Assembly (NCBI GenBank): GCA_903789375.1
Contig: CAIFEB010000001.1
Location: 151,312 to 215,311 of the forward strand
DNA length: 64,000 bases
Direction: 5' to 3'
Origin: an uncultured Eggerthellaceae bacterium
GTDB taxonomy: Bacteria; Actinomycetota; Coriobacteriia; Coriobacteriales; Eggerthellaceae
Shown here: positions 16,710 through 25,768 of the stretch, one piece after another
Position numbering within the stretch: the first letter of the stretch is position 1
Layout of the letters: each line of letters begins with the position of its first letter
Program-made: the position numbers and the translations under genes
The notes under the pieces: generated by a model
What the model was told of the DNA's origin: nothing
What the model saw: only the letters and a program-made list of their open reading frames with translations
Databases searched by the model: none

Positions 16710-17909
16710 CTATTCCATGCGCGTGCGGATGGCCGCGATGAACTGCTCGGTCGAAAGCTTGCGGGCGTTCGGCAGCGTGGTGATGCGCACGAGGTCGCCC
16801 GTCATCTCGCCGGCCTCGATGGTGTCAAGCGTCGCCTTCTCCAGCTTGTCGGCGAACGCGCACAGGTCGGGCGTGCCGTCGAGCTGGCCGCGCTTGCGCA
16901 GCGCGCCCGTCCACGCGAAGATGGTGGCCACGGAGTTGGTGGACGTCTCCTCGCCCTTCAGGTACTTGTAGTAGTGGCGCTGCACCGTTCCGTGCGCCGC
17001 CTCGTACTCGTAGTAGCCGTGCGGCGACACGAGCACGCTCGTCATCATGGCCAGCGACCCGAAGGCGTTGGACACCATGTCGCTCATCACGTCGCCGTCG
17101 TAGTTCTTGCAGGCCCAGATGAACCCGCCCTCTGACTTCATCACGCGGGCCACCGCGTCGTCGATGAGCGTGTAGAAGTACTCGATGCCGGCCTCATCGA
17201 AGCGCTTGGCGTACTCGGCGTCGAACACCGCGCGGAAGATGTCCTTGAACCGGTGGTCGTACACCTTGGAGATGGTGTCTTTGGTGGCGAACCACACGTC
17301 CTGGTGCGTTTCCAGACCGTAGTCGAAGCAGCTGCGCGCGAAGCTCTCGATGGACGCGTCCAGGTTGTGCATGCCCTGCACGACGCCCGCACCATCGAAC
17401 TCGTGCACGAGCGAGCGCTGCTCGGTGCCGTCGGCTGCGGTGTAGACGAGCTCCACCTTGCCCGGTCCGGGAATGCGCATCTCGGTGTTCATGTACACGT
17501 CCCCGTACGCATGGCGCGCCAGGCAGATGGGCTTCTTCCAGTTGCGCACGCACGGCTCGATGCCCTTGACCGTGATGGGCGTGCGGAAAACGGTGCCGTC
17601 GAGCGCGGCGCGGATGGTGCCGTTGGGGCTCTTCCACATCTTCTTCAGGTCGTATTCCTTGACGCGCGCGGCGTTGGGCGTGATGGTGGCGCATTTGACG
17701 GCCACGCCGAGCCGCTTGGTGGCCTCGGCGGAATTGCGGGTCACCTGGTCGTCCGTCTCGTCGCGGTGCTTGAGGCCCAAGTCGTAGTACTCGGTCTTCA
17801 GGTCGACGAACGGCTCGATGAGCTCGTCCTTGATGATCTTCCAGATGACGCGCGTCATCTCGTCGCCGTCCATCTCGACCAGCGGCGTCTTCATCTCGAT
17901 CTTGGTCAT
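16710..17909 (-). CDS. icd: NADP-dependent isocitrate dehydrogenase
   Basis: A 399-residue isocitrate dehydrogenase of the dimeric type common in eukaryotes and some bacteria. It converts isocitrate to 2-oxoglutarate with NADP+ and feeds glutamate synthesis. The N-terminus [20 protein letters not shown] and the segments [34 protein letters not shown] and [14 protein letters not shown] are diagnostic for that type. The start at 17909 has AGGAG 5 bases upstream; a frame extending to 18074 adds an unrelated N-terminus and was rejected. It is a single-gene unit on the minus strand. Confidence 0.95.
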   Translation of the reverse strand: MTKIEMKTPLVEMDGDEMTRVIWKIIKDELIEPFVDLKTEYYDLGLKHRDETDDQVTRNSAEATKRLGVAVKCATITPNAARVKEYDLKKMWKSPNGTIRAALDGTVFRTPITVKGIEPCVRNWKKPICLARHAYGDVYMNTEMRIPGPGKVELVYTAADGTEQRSLVHEFDGAGVVQGMHNLDASIESFARSCFDYGLETHQDVWFATKDTISKVYDHRFKDIFRAVFDAEYAKRFDEAGIEYFYTLIDDAVARVMKSEGGFIWACKNYDGDVMSDMVSNAFGSLAMMTSVLVSPHGYYEYEAAHGTVQRHYYKYLKGEETSTNSVATIFAWTGALRKRGQLDGTPDLCAFADKLEKATLDTIEAGEMTGDLVRITTLPNARKLSTEQFIAAIRTRME

Positions 17910-18345
17910 GTGCGCTCCTGAGGTTGTCTGCATCGTCCCGGTTCGGCATGCGGCGCGAAACCGCGCGCCGCCTTCATCGCGCAGCATATTCTGCCGCCAC
18001 GCGTTCTCGGTCTCACCGCATACAATTGTGAATGAGCGCTGCGTGTATGACGCGAAACCTTGCAGGAGTTCCACAGATGCGCCGATCGCGAAACGCGCTG
18101 GAAAAACAACGAGGGCGCCGGCCTGTACCTGCGCCCTCGTGTTTATATGTCGCTTTCAGCGGGATGCCGCGAACCGCCGCTGACTTCCGCTTACGACGGC
18201 CCGCTAACTTCTACGCACTGCGTACCTTGCCCTGCGTCGAGCGGTGCACGCATTCTCGTGCTTCTGACTCCGCGCTCACCGGCGTTCGCTCTCACACGCT
18301 CGCAGCTCCGCTCTCAACGGCACCCGGCGCGTCCACCCAGCGAAC
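17910..18345. other. Intergenic region between icd and the hydroxyacyl-CoA dehydrogenase gene
   Basis: No gene is supported here. It contains the terminator at 18101-18140 of the downstream minus-strand gene, and presumably the icd promoter near 17930-18040. Confidence 0.5.
18101..18140 (-). terminator. Terminator of the 3-hydroxyacyl-CoA dehydrogenase gene
   Basis: ACGAGGGCGC at 18109-18118 is exactly complementary to 18131-18140. Read on the minus strand the stem is followed by TTGTTTTTCC. Confidence 0.8.
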
Positions 18346-19287
18346 CTACTTCGTGTACTTGAAGAAGCCCTCGCCCGCGGCGATGCCGGTGTGGCCCGCG
18401 TCGATCTTCTCCTTGAGGATGGCTGCGATCTTGCCCGCCGTGGTCTCGGGGTCTTTCGACTGCGGGTTCATGATGACGATGTTGTACGCCGTCTGCAGGC
18501 CGACGATATCGAGGATGTGGAAGGGGCCGAGCGGGGCGCCCGTGCCGAGCATCCACGTCTTGTCGATGGTCTCAGGGTCGGCGACGCCGTTGGCGAGCAG
18601 CGCTTGGCCGGCGTTGAGGAACGGCACGAGCAGGCTGTTCAGGATGTAGCCGGGCTGCTCCTTCTTCAGGCACAGAGGAATCATGCCGATCTGCTTGGCG
18701 AACTCGACGACCTGGTCGTACACGGCCGGATCGGTGCCGGGATGCCCCATGACCTCGGCGGTGTTGTTGCGCCAGATCTCGTTGGCGAAGTGGAGCGCCA
18801 GGTAGCGCTCGGGACGGCCGGTGTATTGGGCGAACTGGCTCGGCAGCAGCGTCGAGGAGTTGGTGACGACGATGGCGTCTTCCGGCAGATGCTTGTCGAA
18901 CTCCTGGTAGAAGGCGATCTTCTGCTGCGGGTCCTCCGCGATGGCCTCGACGACGATGTCGGCGTCCTTGGCCGCCTCCTCGTAGTCGGTGGTGAGCACG
19001 AGGCTATCGAAGGCGCGCTGGACGTTCTCCTTCAGCTGGTCGATGGTCGCAGCGTCGACATCGGGGGAATCGGCCAGTCCACGACAGTAGGCCTGCGGGT
19101 TGGTCTTCATGGCCTCGAGCGTCTTGAGGTAGGTGTCCCTCCAGCGTTCGAACTTCGGCTTGGCGCGCCCGATAGAGCCCTCGCTGCGCAGCCACACCTT
19201 CACGTTGAAGCCCTTGTAAGCCGCCTGGAAGGCAATCTGGCTTCCCAGCACGCCGCCACCGGCCACGGTAACGTTCTTGATGGTCAT
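18346..19287 (-). CDS. 3-hydroxyacyl-CoA dehydrogenase
   Basis: A 313-residue NAD-dependent 3-hydroxyacyl-CoA dehydrogenase of the short, single-function type, which oxidises 3-hydroxyacyl-CoA to 3-oxoacyl-CoA in fatty-acid or butyrate-type metabolism. The NAD site is VAGGGVLGSQIAFQAAYKG (residues 8-26). The C-terminal helical domain has QPGYILNSLLVPFLNAGQAL and GTGAPLGPFHILDIVGL, typical of this family. The ATG at 19287 is preceded by an excellent GAGGAGGAAA site; the frame to 19356 is an upstream extension without support. No thiolase or crotonase lies next to it, so its pathway partners are elsewhere. Confidence 0.92.
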   Translation of the reverse strand: MTIKNVTVAGGGVLGSQIAFQAAYKGFNVKVWLRSEGSIGRAKPKFERWRDTYLKTLEAMKTNPQAYCRGLADSPDVDAATIDQLKENVQRAFDSLVLTTDYEEAAKDADIVVEAIAEDPQQKIAFYQEFDKHLPEDAIVVTNSSTLLPSQFAQYTGRPERYLALHFANEIWRNNTAEVMGHPGTDPAVYDQVVEFAKQIGMIPLCLKKEQPGYILNSLLVPFLNAGQALLANGVADPETIDKTWMLGTGAPLGPFHILDIVGLQTAYNIVIMNPQSKDPETTAGKIAAILKEKIDAGHTGIAAGEGFFKYTK

Positions 19288-19788
19288 AAACGTATTTCCT
19301 CCTCTGCGATCGTCCGGTTGGTGATGGTTCCCACGCCCACGCTCTGCGGGGCGCACCTCAATCCTACGCTGAGCCGCTTGACGCCCACGCGTTCAAAACC
19401 GGCTTGCGGTTGGCGGCGTCTGACAAGCGGTTTCACCCTTGTGCCACCGCAGACGCACAACGCTTCGCGTCCCGCGCCGTAGTCCCTCATGCGCGTTTTC
19501 ATACCGTTTCGCGTTTTGCCTGTTCGTTGCCTAAGACCGATAGTCTGAGCTGCGCTTCGGCTCCAACCTTTTCGGCTTAATTCACTCAGATTAGGAACCG
19601 CAGGGGGACCGCTCGCGCAGCCCGGATAATACAGTTTTCCGCGTCAGGACCTATGGCTTCGATAGGCGGTCGTTTTCCCCATGTACACGCGTCGTATGCG
19701 ATTCGGCGTCGCCGGATCCACGTACGCGCGGGAAAGTGGCGATCGAGGAATGGGCATCGTGTGAGGCGAGAAATCGAGGAGGAACGCC
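19288..19788. other. Divergent control region upstream of operon A
   Basis: There is no gene in these 501 bases. It lies between the minus-strand dehydrogenase and operon A and must carry both promoters. A GATTAG half-site at 19589-19594, as in the operon B palindrome at 32921-32950, is present but without a clear partner. Confidence 0.45.
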
Positions 19789-22206
19789 ATGACCGAAGCA
19801 CCTGATACGACTGCATCGGACAGTCAAAAAGCCCCCGTCCAGTACCACTGGGGCGAAACCAACGGCAAGCGCTATAAGAGAGGGTCGCGCCTGCCCAAGA
19901 AGACGGGTACCCCCACGCCTGCGGCCGAGACGCCGCATGTCCCTTGGAAGTGGGAAGAGGACGGCTACACCGTCATCCGCGGAACGGCTCGTTCCGCTCC
20001 GGGATGCCACAACGTCTGCGGCATCCTGTCCTATGTGAAGGACGGCAAGCTCGTCAAGGTCGAGGGCGACCCGGAGGACCCGTACAACCAGGGCCGTCTG
20101 TGCAGCCGCTGCCTGTGCATCCCCGACTACGTGTACAGCAAGGACCGTCTGCTCCACCCGATGAAGCGTGCTCGCGAGGACCGCGGCAAGGACAAGTTCG
20201 TCCAGATCACGTGGGACGAGGCGTACGACATCATCGTGCACGAGTTCAAGAAGGTCGCGGACAAGTACGGCGTTGACAAGATCGCCATGTGTCAGGGCAC
20301 TGGCCGCGACATCCACCAGGTCACGCGCCTGAACGCATGCATGGGCTCGCCGAACGAGGGCGTTCCGTACTTCGCCGGCAACTCCTGCTACCTGCCGCGC
20401 ATCGCGTCGATGGCCTGCATGCTGGGCGGCTCGTGCGTCATGGACGCTTCGCAGTTTCTGCCGAAGCGCTACGACGACCCGCGCTACACCGTTCCTGAGT
20501 ACTGCATCATCTGGGGCCATCAGCCCTTCTACAGCAACGCCGACGGTTTCTACGGCCACTGGATCTTGGACCTGATGAAGCGCGGCATGAAGGTCGCTGT
20601 CGTCGACCCGCAGCTGTCCTGGGTGGCCGCGAAGGCCGGCCGCGACTGGCTGCGCGTGCGCCCGGGCGGAGACGGAGCGCTCGCGATGGCCATGCTCAAG
20701 GTCATCTGCGACGAGCAGCTCTACGACAAGGAGTTCTGCGACCTGTGGGTGTACGGCCTTGACGCGTTGTGCGAGCGCGTGAAGGAGTACGACCTCGACG
20801 ACCTGTGCGAGAAGGCCTGGGTTGACAAGGAGGACGTCGTCCGCGTTGCGCGTACGTACGCCACCTCCCACCCGGCGGCCATACAGTGGGGCGTCGCGCT
20901 CGACCAGCAGACCGGCGGCCAGCAAGCTGCTCATGCCATCACCGCCATGTGGTGCATTACCGGCAACCTCGACATCCCCGGCGGCAACGTCATGGCCGAC
21001 GCGTGCTGGGGCATCGAGCAGCCGAACTGGGTCGGCACCTGGGGCTGGGACGAGCTCATGGACGACGAGGAGCAGTCCAAGCGCATCGGCATCGACCGCT
21101 ACCCGATGTTCGCCGTCGGCTTCAAGAACATGTCGTCCAACGCGACGATCGAAGCCTGGCAGCGCGGCGAGATTCCCATCCACGCGGCCTATATCGTGAC
21201 GAACAACTTCCTGGCCACCATGGGCGCTCAGGCCGAAACGCAGCTCGAGTGGTACAAACAGATCGACTTCATCGTCGTCGAGGACCTGTTCATGACCCCG
21301 ACTATGATGGCTCTCGCCGACGTCGTCCTCCCCGCTGCGACGTACGAAGAGCGCGACGGCTTCGGCGGCCTGAACGCGTACCGCATCAGCTGCATCAACA
21401 AGGCGATCGAGCCCGTCGGTGACTCCAAGGCCGACAACACGATCTTCCTTGAGCTGGGCAAGCGCCTGACCGACGCGATCAAGCCGGAAAACGACGACAT
21501 CGCATGGCCGTGGGACAACGTTCAGGAAATGTGGGACTACGCCCTCGAAGACGGCGGCTTCACCTGGGAAGAACTGCGTGACGCCACATGGAAGTACCCG
21601 GAGTTCCAGTACCGCAAGTACGAGAAGGGCCTGCTTCGCCCCGACGGCAAGCCGGGCTTCCGCACCGAGACGGGCCGCGCCGAGGTTTACTCGATGGTCT
21701 TCCATCACACCATGTGGTCGGGCCTCGATCCGCTGCCGAGCTACGTCGAGCCTGTTGAGAGCCCGTATTCGGACCCGGAGGACGCCAAGGAGTACCCGTA
21801 CATCGTGACGTCGGGTGCCCGCGTGCCGCACTTCTTCCACTCCGAGCAGCGTCAGATCGCCAAGCTGCGCGCGCTGCATCCCGACCCGCTCGTCTACATC
21901 CATCCCGATACCGCCGCCAAGGAGGGCATCGAGGAAGGCGATTGGGTCTGGCTGGAGAACAAGCACGGCAAGTGCAAGTACAAGGCCAGCTTCAACGACA
22001 CCTACGATCCGCGCGTCATGCAGGCCGAGCACGGCTGGTGGTTCCCTGAGCGCACAGACGAAGCCGAGGAGAACACCGAAAACGAGATGGACGGACTGTT
22101 CGGCGTGTTCGAGAGCAACATCAACAACCTGGTCCCGTTCGACGCCGGCGTGTCCGGATTCGGTTCGAACTACAAGGCCATGATGTGCAAGATCTACAAG
22201 GCTTAA
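19789..22206 (+). CDS. Molybdopterin-dependent oxidoreductase A (soluble, catechol dehydroxylase/transhydroxylase-like)
   Basis: An 805-residue catalytic subunit of the DMSO-reductase superfamily, closest by eye to pyrogallol transhydroxylase, acetylene hydratase and the soluble gut catechol dehydroxylases. There is no Tat signal, so it should work in the cytoplasm. The N-terminal region has APGCHNVCG (Cys73, Cys77) and GRLCSRCLC (Cys105, 108, 110); the first Cys of the usual CxxCxxxC motif is Ala70. NSCYLPR (Cys200) sits where the Mo ligand is expected. Molybdopterin-binding segments include GNLDIPGGNVMADA and FFHSEQRQIAKLR. GAGGAACGCC gives a ribosome site. It heads an operon with a ferredoxin, a small protein, an amidohydrolase-fold protein and an MFS carrier. 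Reductive dehydroxylation of an imported aromatic is my best guess. Confidence 0.85.
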   Translation: MTEAPDTTASDSQKAPVQYHWGETNGKRYKRGSRLPKKTGTPTPAAETPHVPWKWEEDGYTVIRGTARSAPGCHNVCGILSYVKDGKLVKVEGDPEDPYNQGRLCSRCLCIPDYVYSKDRLLHPMKRAREDRGKDKFVQITWDEAYDIIVHEFKKVADKYGVDKIAMCQGTGRDIHQVTRLNACMGSPNEGVPYFAGNSCYLPRIASMACMLGGSCVMDASQFLPKRYDDPRYTVPEYCIIWGHQPFYSNADGFYGHWILDLMKRGMKVAVVDPQLSWVAAKAGRDWLRVRPGGDGALAMAMLKVICDEQLYDKEFCDLWVYGLDALCERVKEYDLDDLCEKAWVDKEDVVRVARTYATSHPAAIQWGVALDQQTGGQQAAHAITAMWCITGNLDIPGGNVMADACWGIEQPNWVGTWGWDELMDDEEQSKRIGIDRYPMFAVGFKNMSSNATIEAWQRGEIPIHAAYIVTNNFLATMGAQAETQLEWYKQIDFIVVEDLFMTPTMMALADVVLPAATYEERDGFGGLNAYRISCINKAIEPVGDSKADNTIFLELGKRLTDAIKPENDDIAWPWDNVQEMWDYALEDGGFTWEELRDATWKYPEFQYRKYEKGLLRPDGKPGFRTETGRAEVYSMVFHHTMWSGLDPLPSYVEPVESPYSDPEDAKEYPYIVTSGARVPHFFHSEQRQIAKLRALHPDPLVYIHPDTAAKEGIEEGDWVWLENKHGKCKYKASFNDTYDPRVMQAEHGWWFPERTDEAEENTENEMDGLFGVFESNINNLVPFDAGVSGFGSNYKAMMCKIYKA

Positions 22207-22221
22207 GCGAAGGGATGTGCC

Positions 22222-22563
22222 ATGTCTGCAAAGGGAATTTTCGTCGATGCCAACTGGTGCACCGGCTGCGAATCGTGCATCCTCGCCTGCCAGCAGGAGC
22301 ACGGCTATTCGGAGAAGGAATTCGGCGTGAAGGTTTTCAAGCTGGGTCCCCTCCACATCAACGACGAGGAGAAGCACTTCGAGTACGACTTCCTCCCCGC
22401 CTTCACCGAATGGTGCGACCTGTGCGAAGAGCGCACGGCCAAGGGCAAGAAGCCCACGTGTGTGCAGCACTGCCAGGCCCAGTGCCTGGACTGGGGCCCC
22501 GTTGAGGAGCTCGCCAAGAAGGTGACGTCGCGCAAGCAGTACCTCGTTGGCATCAACGAGTAG
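22222..22563 (+). CDS. Ferredoxin-like partner of oxidoreductase A, 2x[4Fe-4S]
   Basis: A 113-residue electron-transfer subunit. Cys13, 16, 19 and 23 form one CxxCxxCxxxC motif and Cys65, 68, 80, 84 and 88 supply the second cluster, a layout seen in the small subunits of DMSO-reductase-family enzymes reduced to their first two clusters. It starts 15 bases after the oxidoreductase stop and would form a soluble heterodimer with it. There is no membrane anchor gene in the operon, so electrons must come from a soluble donor. The paralogue in operon B at 35583 has the same cysteine plan. Confidence 0.88.
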   Translation: MSAKGIFVDANWCTGCESCILACQQEHGYSEKEFGVKVFKLGPLHINDEEKHFEYDFLPAFTEWCDLCEERTAKGKKPTCVQHCQAQCLDWGPVEELAKKVTSRKQYLVGINE

Positions 22564-22655
22564 CTTGGCGCGTTGCGCCCCTCATGCCAGAGCGTGAAGG
22601 GCTTTTGCTTCGGTGATAACGATCCGAGGCGAAGAGAGAGAAAGGAAGAGGAACT

Positions 22656-22832
22656 ATGGGGATGGATGTTGTTGAGCGTCTTGCCAACATCGATGTGCGT
22701 GCACCGCGCGAGTTCTCTCACACGGTGGAGCCCTGGCAGCGCAAGCAGGGCCGCATCGACTGGCGCGTCCGCTGCACCGAGAACATGGAGAAGATGAAGC
22801 GCCACGAGGTGAACGACATCTACATCAAGTAG
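22656..22832 (+). CDS. Small conserved-looking operon protein, 58 residues
   Basis: An ATG at 22656 with a strong purine-rich ribosome site (AAAGGAAGAGG) opens a 58-residue frame that ends at 22832 and fits tightly between the ferredoxin and the amidohydrolase-fold gene. The protein is charged and soluble, with the central motif HTVEPWQRKQGRIDWRVRC and a single Cys. I recognise no family. Codon use matches its neighbours, with a strong preference for G or C in third positions, which supports real coding. It could be a chaperone or a subunit of either neighbouring enzyme. There is no equivalent in operon B. Confidence 0.75.
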   Translation: MGMDVVERLANIDVRAPREFSHTVEPWQRKQGRIDWRVRCTENMEKMKRHEVNDIYIK

Positions 22833-22997
22833 CGCAGCATCACGCGCACCCGGCGGGGACGTGAGTCTTTTGAGGGGTTTCGCGCCCCCGCCCCTTTTCT
22901 GCACTCAGTTTCAATCCATTACGGCTTGTCCCGAGCGTTGCCGGGCGTATACCGACAACGATCTGCTCGGTCGAAATATCGACAAAGGAGACAATCA

Positions 22998-24056
22998 ATG
23001 GCAAGCAAATCCAAGGTCATCGACGTCAACATGCACTTCCTGCCGACGAACCTGTTCACCGATGAGGAGGTGCTCAACGGATTCCTGTACTCCGCGCCGA
23101 TCACGTTCGGCATGAAGGCGTACCTGGGCGAGACCCCGGACGGCTCCAAGAAGCAGGTCATCCTCGAGTACCCCGAGGGCAAGCAGATTCTGAACTACGT
23201 CGACGGCGACTACACGCTGGAGACGAAGATCCGCGCCATGGACGAGGCGGGCGTCGATATCGCGATGCTGCGTATGCCGGTGTGGCAGGAGTGGCTGCCG
23301 CTCGACATGTGCAAGATTGTGAACACCCAGGCCGCCGAGATGTGCAAGCGTTCCGAGGGCCGCTTGGTCGCGAACGCCGTTGTCCCGCCGTACGGCCGCA
23401 AGGAGGACGTCGACGAGCTGAAGCGCTGCATCGAAGAGCTCGGCATGGTGGGCGTCCAGCTGGCCTGCTGCTACGGCGATCGCTTCCTCGACGACCCGCT
23501 GTTCGACCCGTACCTGAAGGTCATCAACGAGATGAACATCCCCGCGGTCATCCACCATACGCCGGGCCAGAACGCCTTCACGAACTTCTCCGACTACACG
23601 GTGCTCCGTCGTGAGCTGGGCCGCGTCCATGCGCAGGCCGCCGCTGTGGGCCGCGAGCTGTACTCCGGCATCTTCGCCAAGTACCCGAACCTGAAGTTCA
23701 TCCACACCATGTTCGGTGGCAACTTCTTCGCGCTGCAGGAGATTCTGGCTCCGCATGCCGCCAAGAAGAAGGAGGCCATGAACCGTCTGACCGCCGACAT
23801 CTCGCGCGAGGACTACGACGAGTTCCTGAAGAACAACATCTACTTCGACATGACCCACCCGATGAGCTGGGGCACCGCTCAGCTCGAGTGCGCTGCGAAG
23901 GTCTGCGGCGCCGACCACCTGCTGATGGGCTCTTCGTTCCCGGTGTTCTACGAGTGGATGGCGCGCTCGGTCGCTTCCATCGACGCAATGAACGTCAGCG
24001 ACGAGGACAAGGCGCTCATGAAGGGCGGCAACGCTCAGCGCCTGTTCAACCTGTAA
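22998..24056 (+). CDS. Amidohydrolase-2 (ACMSD/decarboxylase-fold) protein with altered metal site
   Basis: A 352-residue TIM-barrel protein of the amidohydrolase family 2, which includes aminocarboxymuconate-semialdehyde decarboxylase and hydroxybenzoate decarboxylases. The start at 22998 has AAAGGAG 8 bases upstream. The fold is evident from IDVNMHFLP (residues 8-16), VIHHTPGQ (184-191), FIHTMFGGNFF (235-244) and the C-terminal MGSSFPV with NAQRLFNL. Two expected metal ligands are changed: the first of HxH or ExH is Asn11, and the Asp of the usual GSDxP is Ser313. It may therefore be a metal-free or differently coordinated lyase or hydratase. In the operon it would act before or after oxidoreductase A on the same substrate. 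Confidence 0.82.
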   Translation: MASKSKVIDVNMHFLPTNLFTDEEVLNGFLYSAPITFGMKAYLGETPDGSKKQVILEYPEGKQILNYVDGDYTLETKIRAMDEAGVDIAMLRMPVWQEWLPLDMCKIVNTQAAEMCKRSEGRLVANAVVPPYGRKEDVDELKRCIEELGMVGVQLACCYGDRFLDDPLFDPYLKVINEMNIPAVIHHTPGQNAFTNFSDYTVLRRELGRVHAQAAAVGRELYSGIFAKYPNLKFIHTMFGGNFFALQEILAPHAAKKKEAMNRLTADISREDYDEFLKNNIYFDMTHPMSWGTAQLECAAKVCGADHLLMGSSFPVFYEWMARSVASIDAMNVSDEDKALMKGGNAQRLFNL

Positions 24057-24119
24057 GTTCAACCCCGACCGAGGCCGTTCGGCCTCAAAGGCCCCGTGGG
24101 AATAAACCGCGCGGTCTTT

Positions 24120-24154
24120 GGAGGGGGCTTCAGCCGAAGCGCGAAGCCCCCTCC
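24120..24154. repeat. Strong intercistronic hairpin
   Basis: GGAGGGGGCTTC at 24120-24131 is perfectly complementary to 24143-24154. A smaller perfect hairpin (GAGGCCG/CGGCCTC) sits at 24071-24086. Neither has a T tract, so they may shape RNA stability or partial termination between the enzyme genes and the carrier gene of operon A. Confidence 0.6.
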
Positions 24155-24277
24155 CTGGGTGCGCCGCGGCGTCCGCATGCGCTTGGGGAAGCGCAACACA
24201 ACTACATGCGCTCGCCGCATCGCACCCGTTCTTCGTGCATCGACGGCAACTGCCGTCACGAGGAGGGGAAATAATCT

Positions 24278-25642
24278 ATGAGCAATCCCGCTACAGCGGC
24301 GGCTTCCGCCCCGCAGAAGCAGGCCGAAGAGACCCCGAGCTACGCATGGGCGTGCTTGGTCGTATCGCTTCTGGCCGCCGTGTCCATCGTGTTCTCGTGG
24401 ATGTGGCTGCCGGGCATCACGTTCCCGACGTTCAAGGCCTGGCTGGCTGCGAACAACCCGTTCTTCCAGGGCGCTGGTGCCGCTAACTTCGCCCTTCTGT
24501 CCAACGTCATGGGCCTTGTGCCTATCGGCGCTCTGATCATGGCCCTTCCGACCACGGTCATCGTGCGCAAGTGGGGCGCCAAGATAGGCACGCTGCTCGG
24601 TCTTGCGTTCTCGATCATCGGCTCGGCGCTGTCCGCCGCGTTTGTGGGCTCCAACTTCTACGTGTTCCTTGCCGGCCGTTTCATCCTCGGCCTCGGCCTT
24701 GCGACCACCGTCGTGTCCGGCCCGACCTGCATCTCGATCTGGTTCCCGGATTCCACGCGCGGCCGCGCCATGGCCATCTGGTCCACGTGGGCCCCGATCG
24801 GCATCTTCCTGTCGAACCTGGTCAACGACAGCGTGTACAAGGCTGTCGGCTCTTCGATGAGCACCCTGCAGTGGGTGTGGTGCATCCTGATCGTCGTGTG
24901 CGCCATCATCTTCGCCGTGGTGTTCCGCGCCCCGCGTGAGAACGAGCGCTCGCAGGTGTCCCCTGTGCGCAAGCCCCTCAAGGAGGTTCTGTACCTGTTC
25001 AAGAACCGCCAGCTGTGGTGCCTGATCTTCATGTTCGTGATCTTCAATTACATGAACTACGCCTTCAGCCAGTACCTGAAGACCTGGCTGCAGATCCCGG
25101 TCGCCAACGGCGGCTTCGGTTGGGACGCTGCGACTGCAGGTCTCTGGGGCGGCCTGATCGTCGCCTGCGGCGCTCTGGCTCCTATCGGCGGCATCATCCT
25201 GGACAAGACCCCGCGCGACAAGAAGTACCTGTGCGTCGTCGCCGGCATCATCGGTCTGACCGTGTGCTCGGCTCTGTCCTTCCGTGCATCGTTCTTCATC
25301 CCGTATGTGATCTTCTTCTGCATCGGCAACATGATGCTCAACGCGTGCTGCCGCCCGCTCATCCCGACGTTCGTGTTCAAGGGCGGCCAGACCGCCGTCG
25401 CCTTCGGCCTCTCGCTTCTGACCCTGGGCCAGTACATCGGCCAGATGGTGACGAGCTACGCCTGCGAGCCGTTCAACGCCACGCTGACGGCTGCGACCAC
25501 CGGCACCGGCATGGTTGACCCGGCGCTCATCTTCTGGGCCCTGGTCCCCATCGGAGTCGTCGGCTGCCTGCTGTCCTTCGGCGTCAAGCCTTCCAAGAAG
25601 GCTGCAAAGCCCGCCGAGGGTGCGCAGAAGTCGGAGCACTAA
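24278..25642 (+). CDS. MFS transporter of operon A
   Basis: A 454-residue major facilitator carrier with about twelve membrane segments, an N-terminal polar leader of 20 residues, the loop IVRKWGAKIGTLLGLAFSI (motif A position), and a central loop APRENERSQVSPVRKPLKE. It is preceded by GAGGAGGGG 8 bases from ATG. Placed last in operon A after the catabolic enzymes, it most likely imports the operon's substrate or exchanges substrate for product. The combination of a soluble Mo enzyme with an MFS carrier fits cytoplasmic catabolism of an aromatic or related compound. The family resembles nitrate/organic-anion type carriers, but the substrate is not readable. Confidence 0.87.
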   Translation: MSNPATAAASAPQKQAEETPSYAWACLVVSLLAAVSIVFSWMWLPGITFPTFKAWLAANNPFFQGAGAANFALLSNVMGLVPIGALIMALPTTVIVRKWGAKIGTLLGLAFSIIGSALSAAFVGSNFYVFLAGRFILGLGLATTVVSGPTCISIWFPDSTRGRAMAIWSTWAPIGIFLSNLVNDSVYKAVGSSMSTLQWVWCILIVVCAIIFAVVFRAPRENERSQVSPVRKPLKEVLYLFKNRQLWCLIFMFVIFNYMNYAFSQYLKTWLQIPVANGGFGWDAATAGLWGGLIVACGALAPIGGIILDKTPRDKKYLCVVAGIIGLTVCSALSFRASFFIPYVIFFCIGNMMLNACCRPLIPTFVFKGGQTAVAFGLSLLTLGQYIGQMVTSYACEPFNATLTAATTGTGMVDPALIFWALVPIGVVGCLLSFGVKPSKKAAKPAEGAQKSEH

Positions 25643-25710
25643 GCGTTTGCTTCGCATACGCAGCGTGAAAGCGTGAGTCGGGTGCAAGCCCGAACAAGCG
25701 CCCGCTTTCA

Positions 25711-25748
25711 GAGGCCGTCTCGCACAAGCGGGACGGCCTCTTTCTTTT
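25711..25748 (+). terminator. Terminator of operon A
   Basis: GAGGCCGTCTCG and CGGGACGGCCTC (25729-25740 on the right side) form a stem followed by TTTCTTTTG. It lies only about 20 bases before the start codon of the next gene, leaving no room for a separate promoter after it. Confidence 0.85.
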
Positions 25749-25768
25749 GAAGAAAGGAGCACTCCCCC

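Noticed and set aside
19560-19600. Second copy of the operon B palindrome upstream of operon A
   Set aside because: Only a GATTAG half-site is present; the left half does not match without inserting a base.
19651-22470. 939-codon minus-strand frame opposite oxidoreductase A
   Set aside because: Shadow of a clear molybdopterin gene; composition and lack of motifs show no coding.
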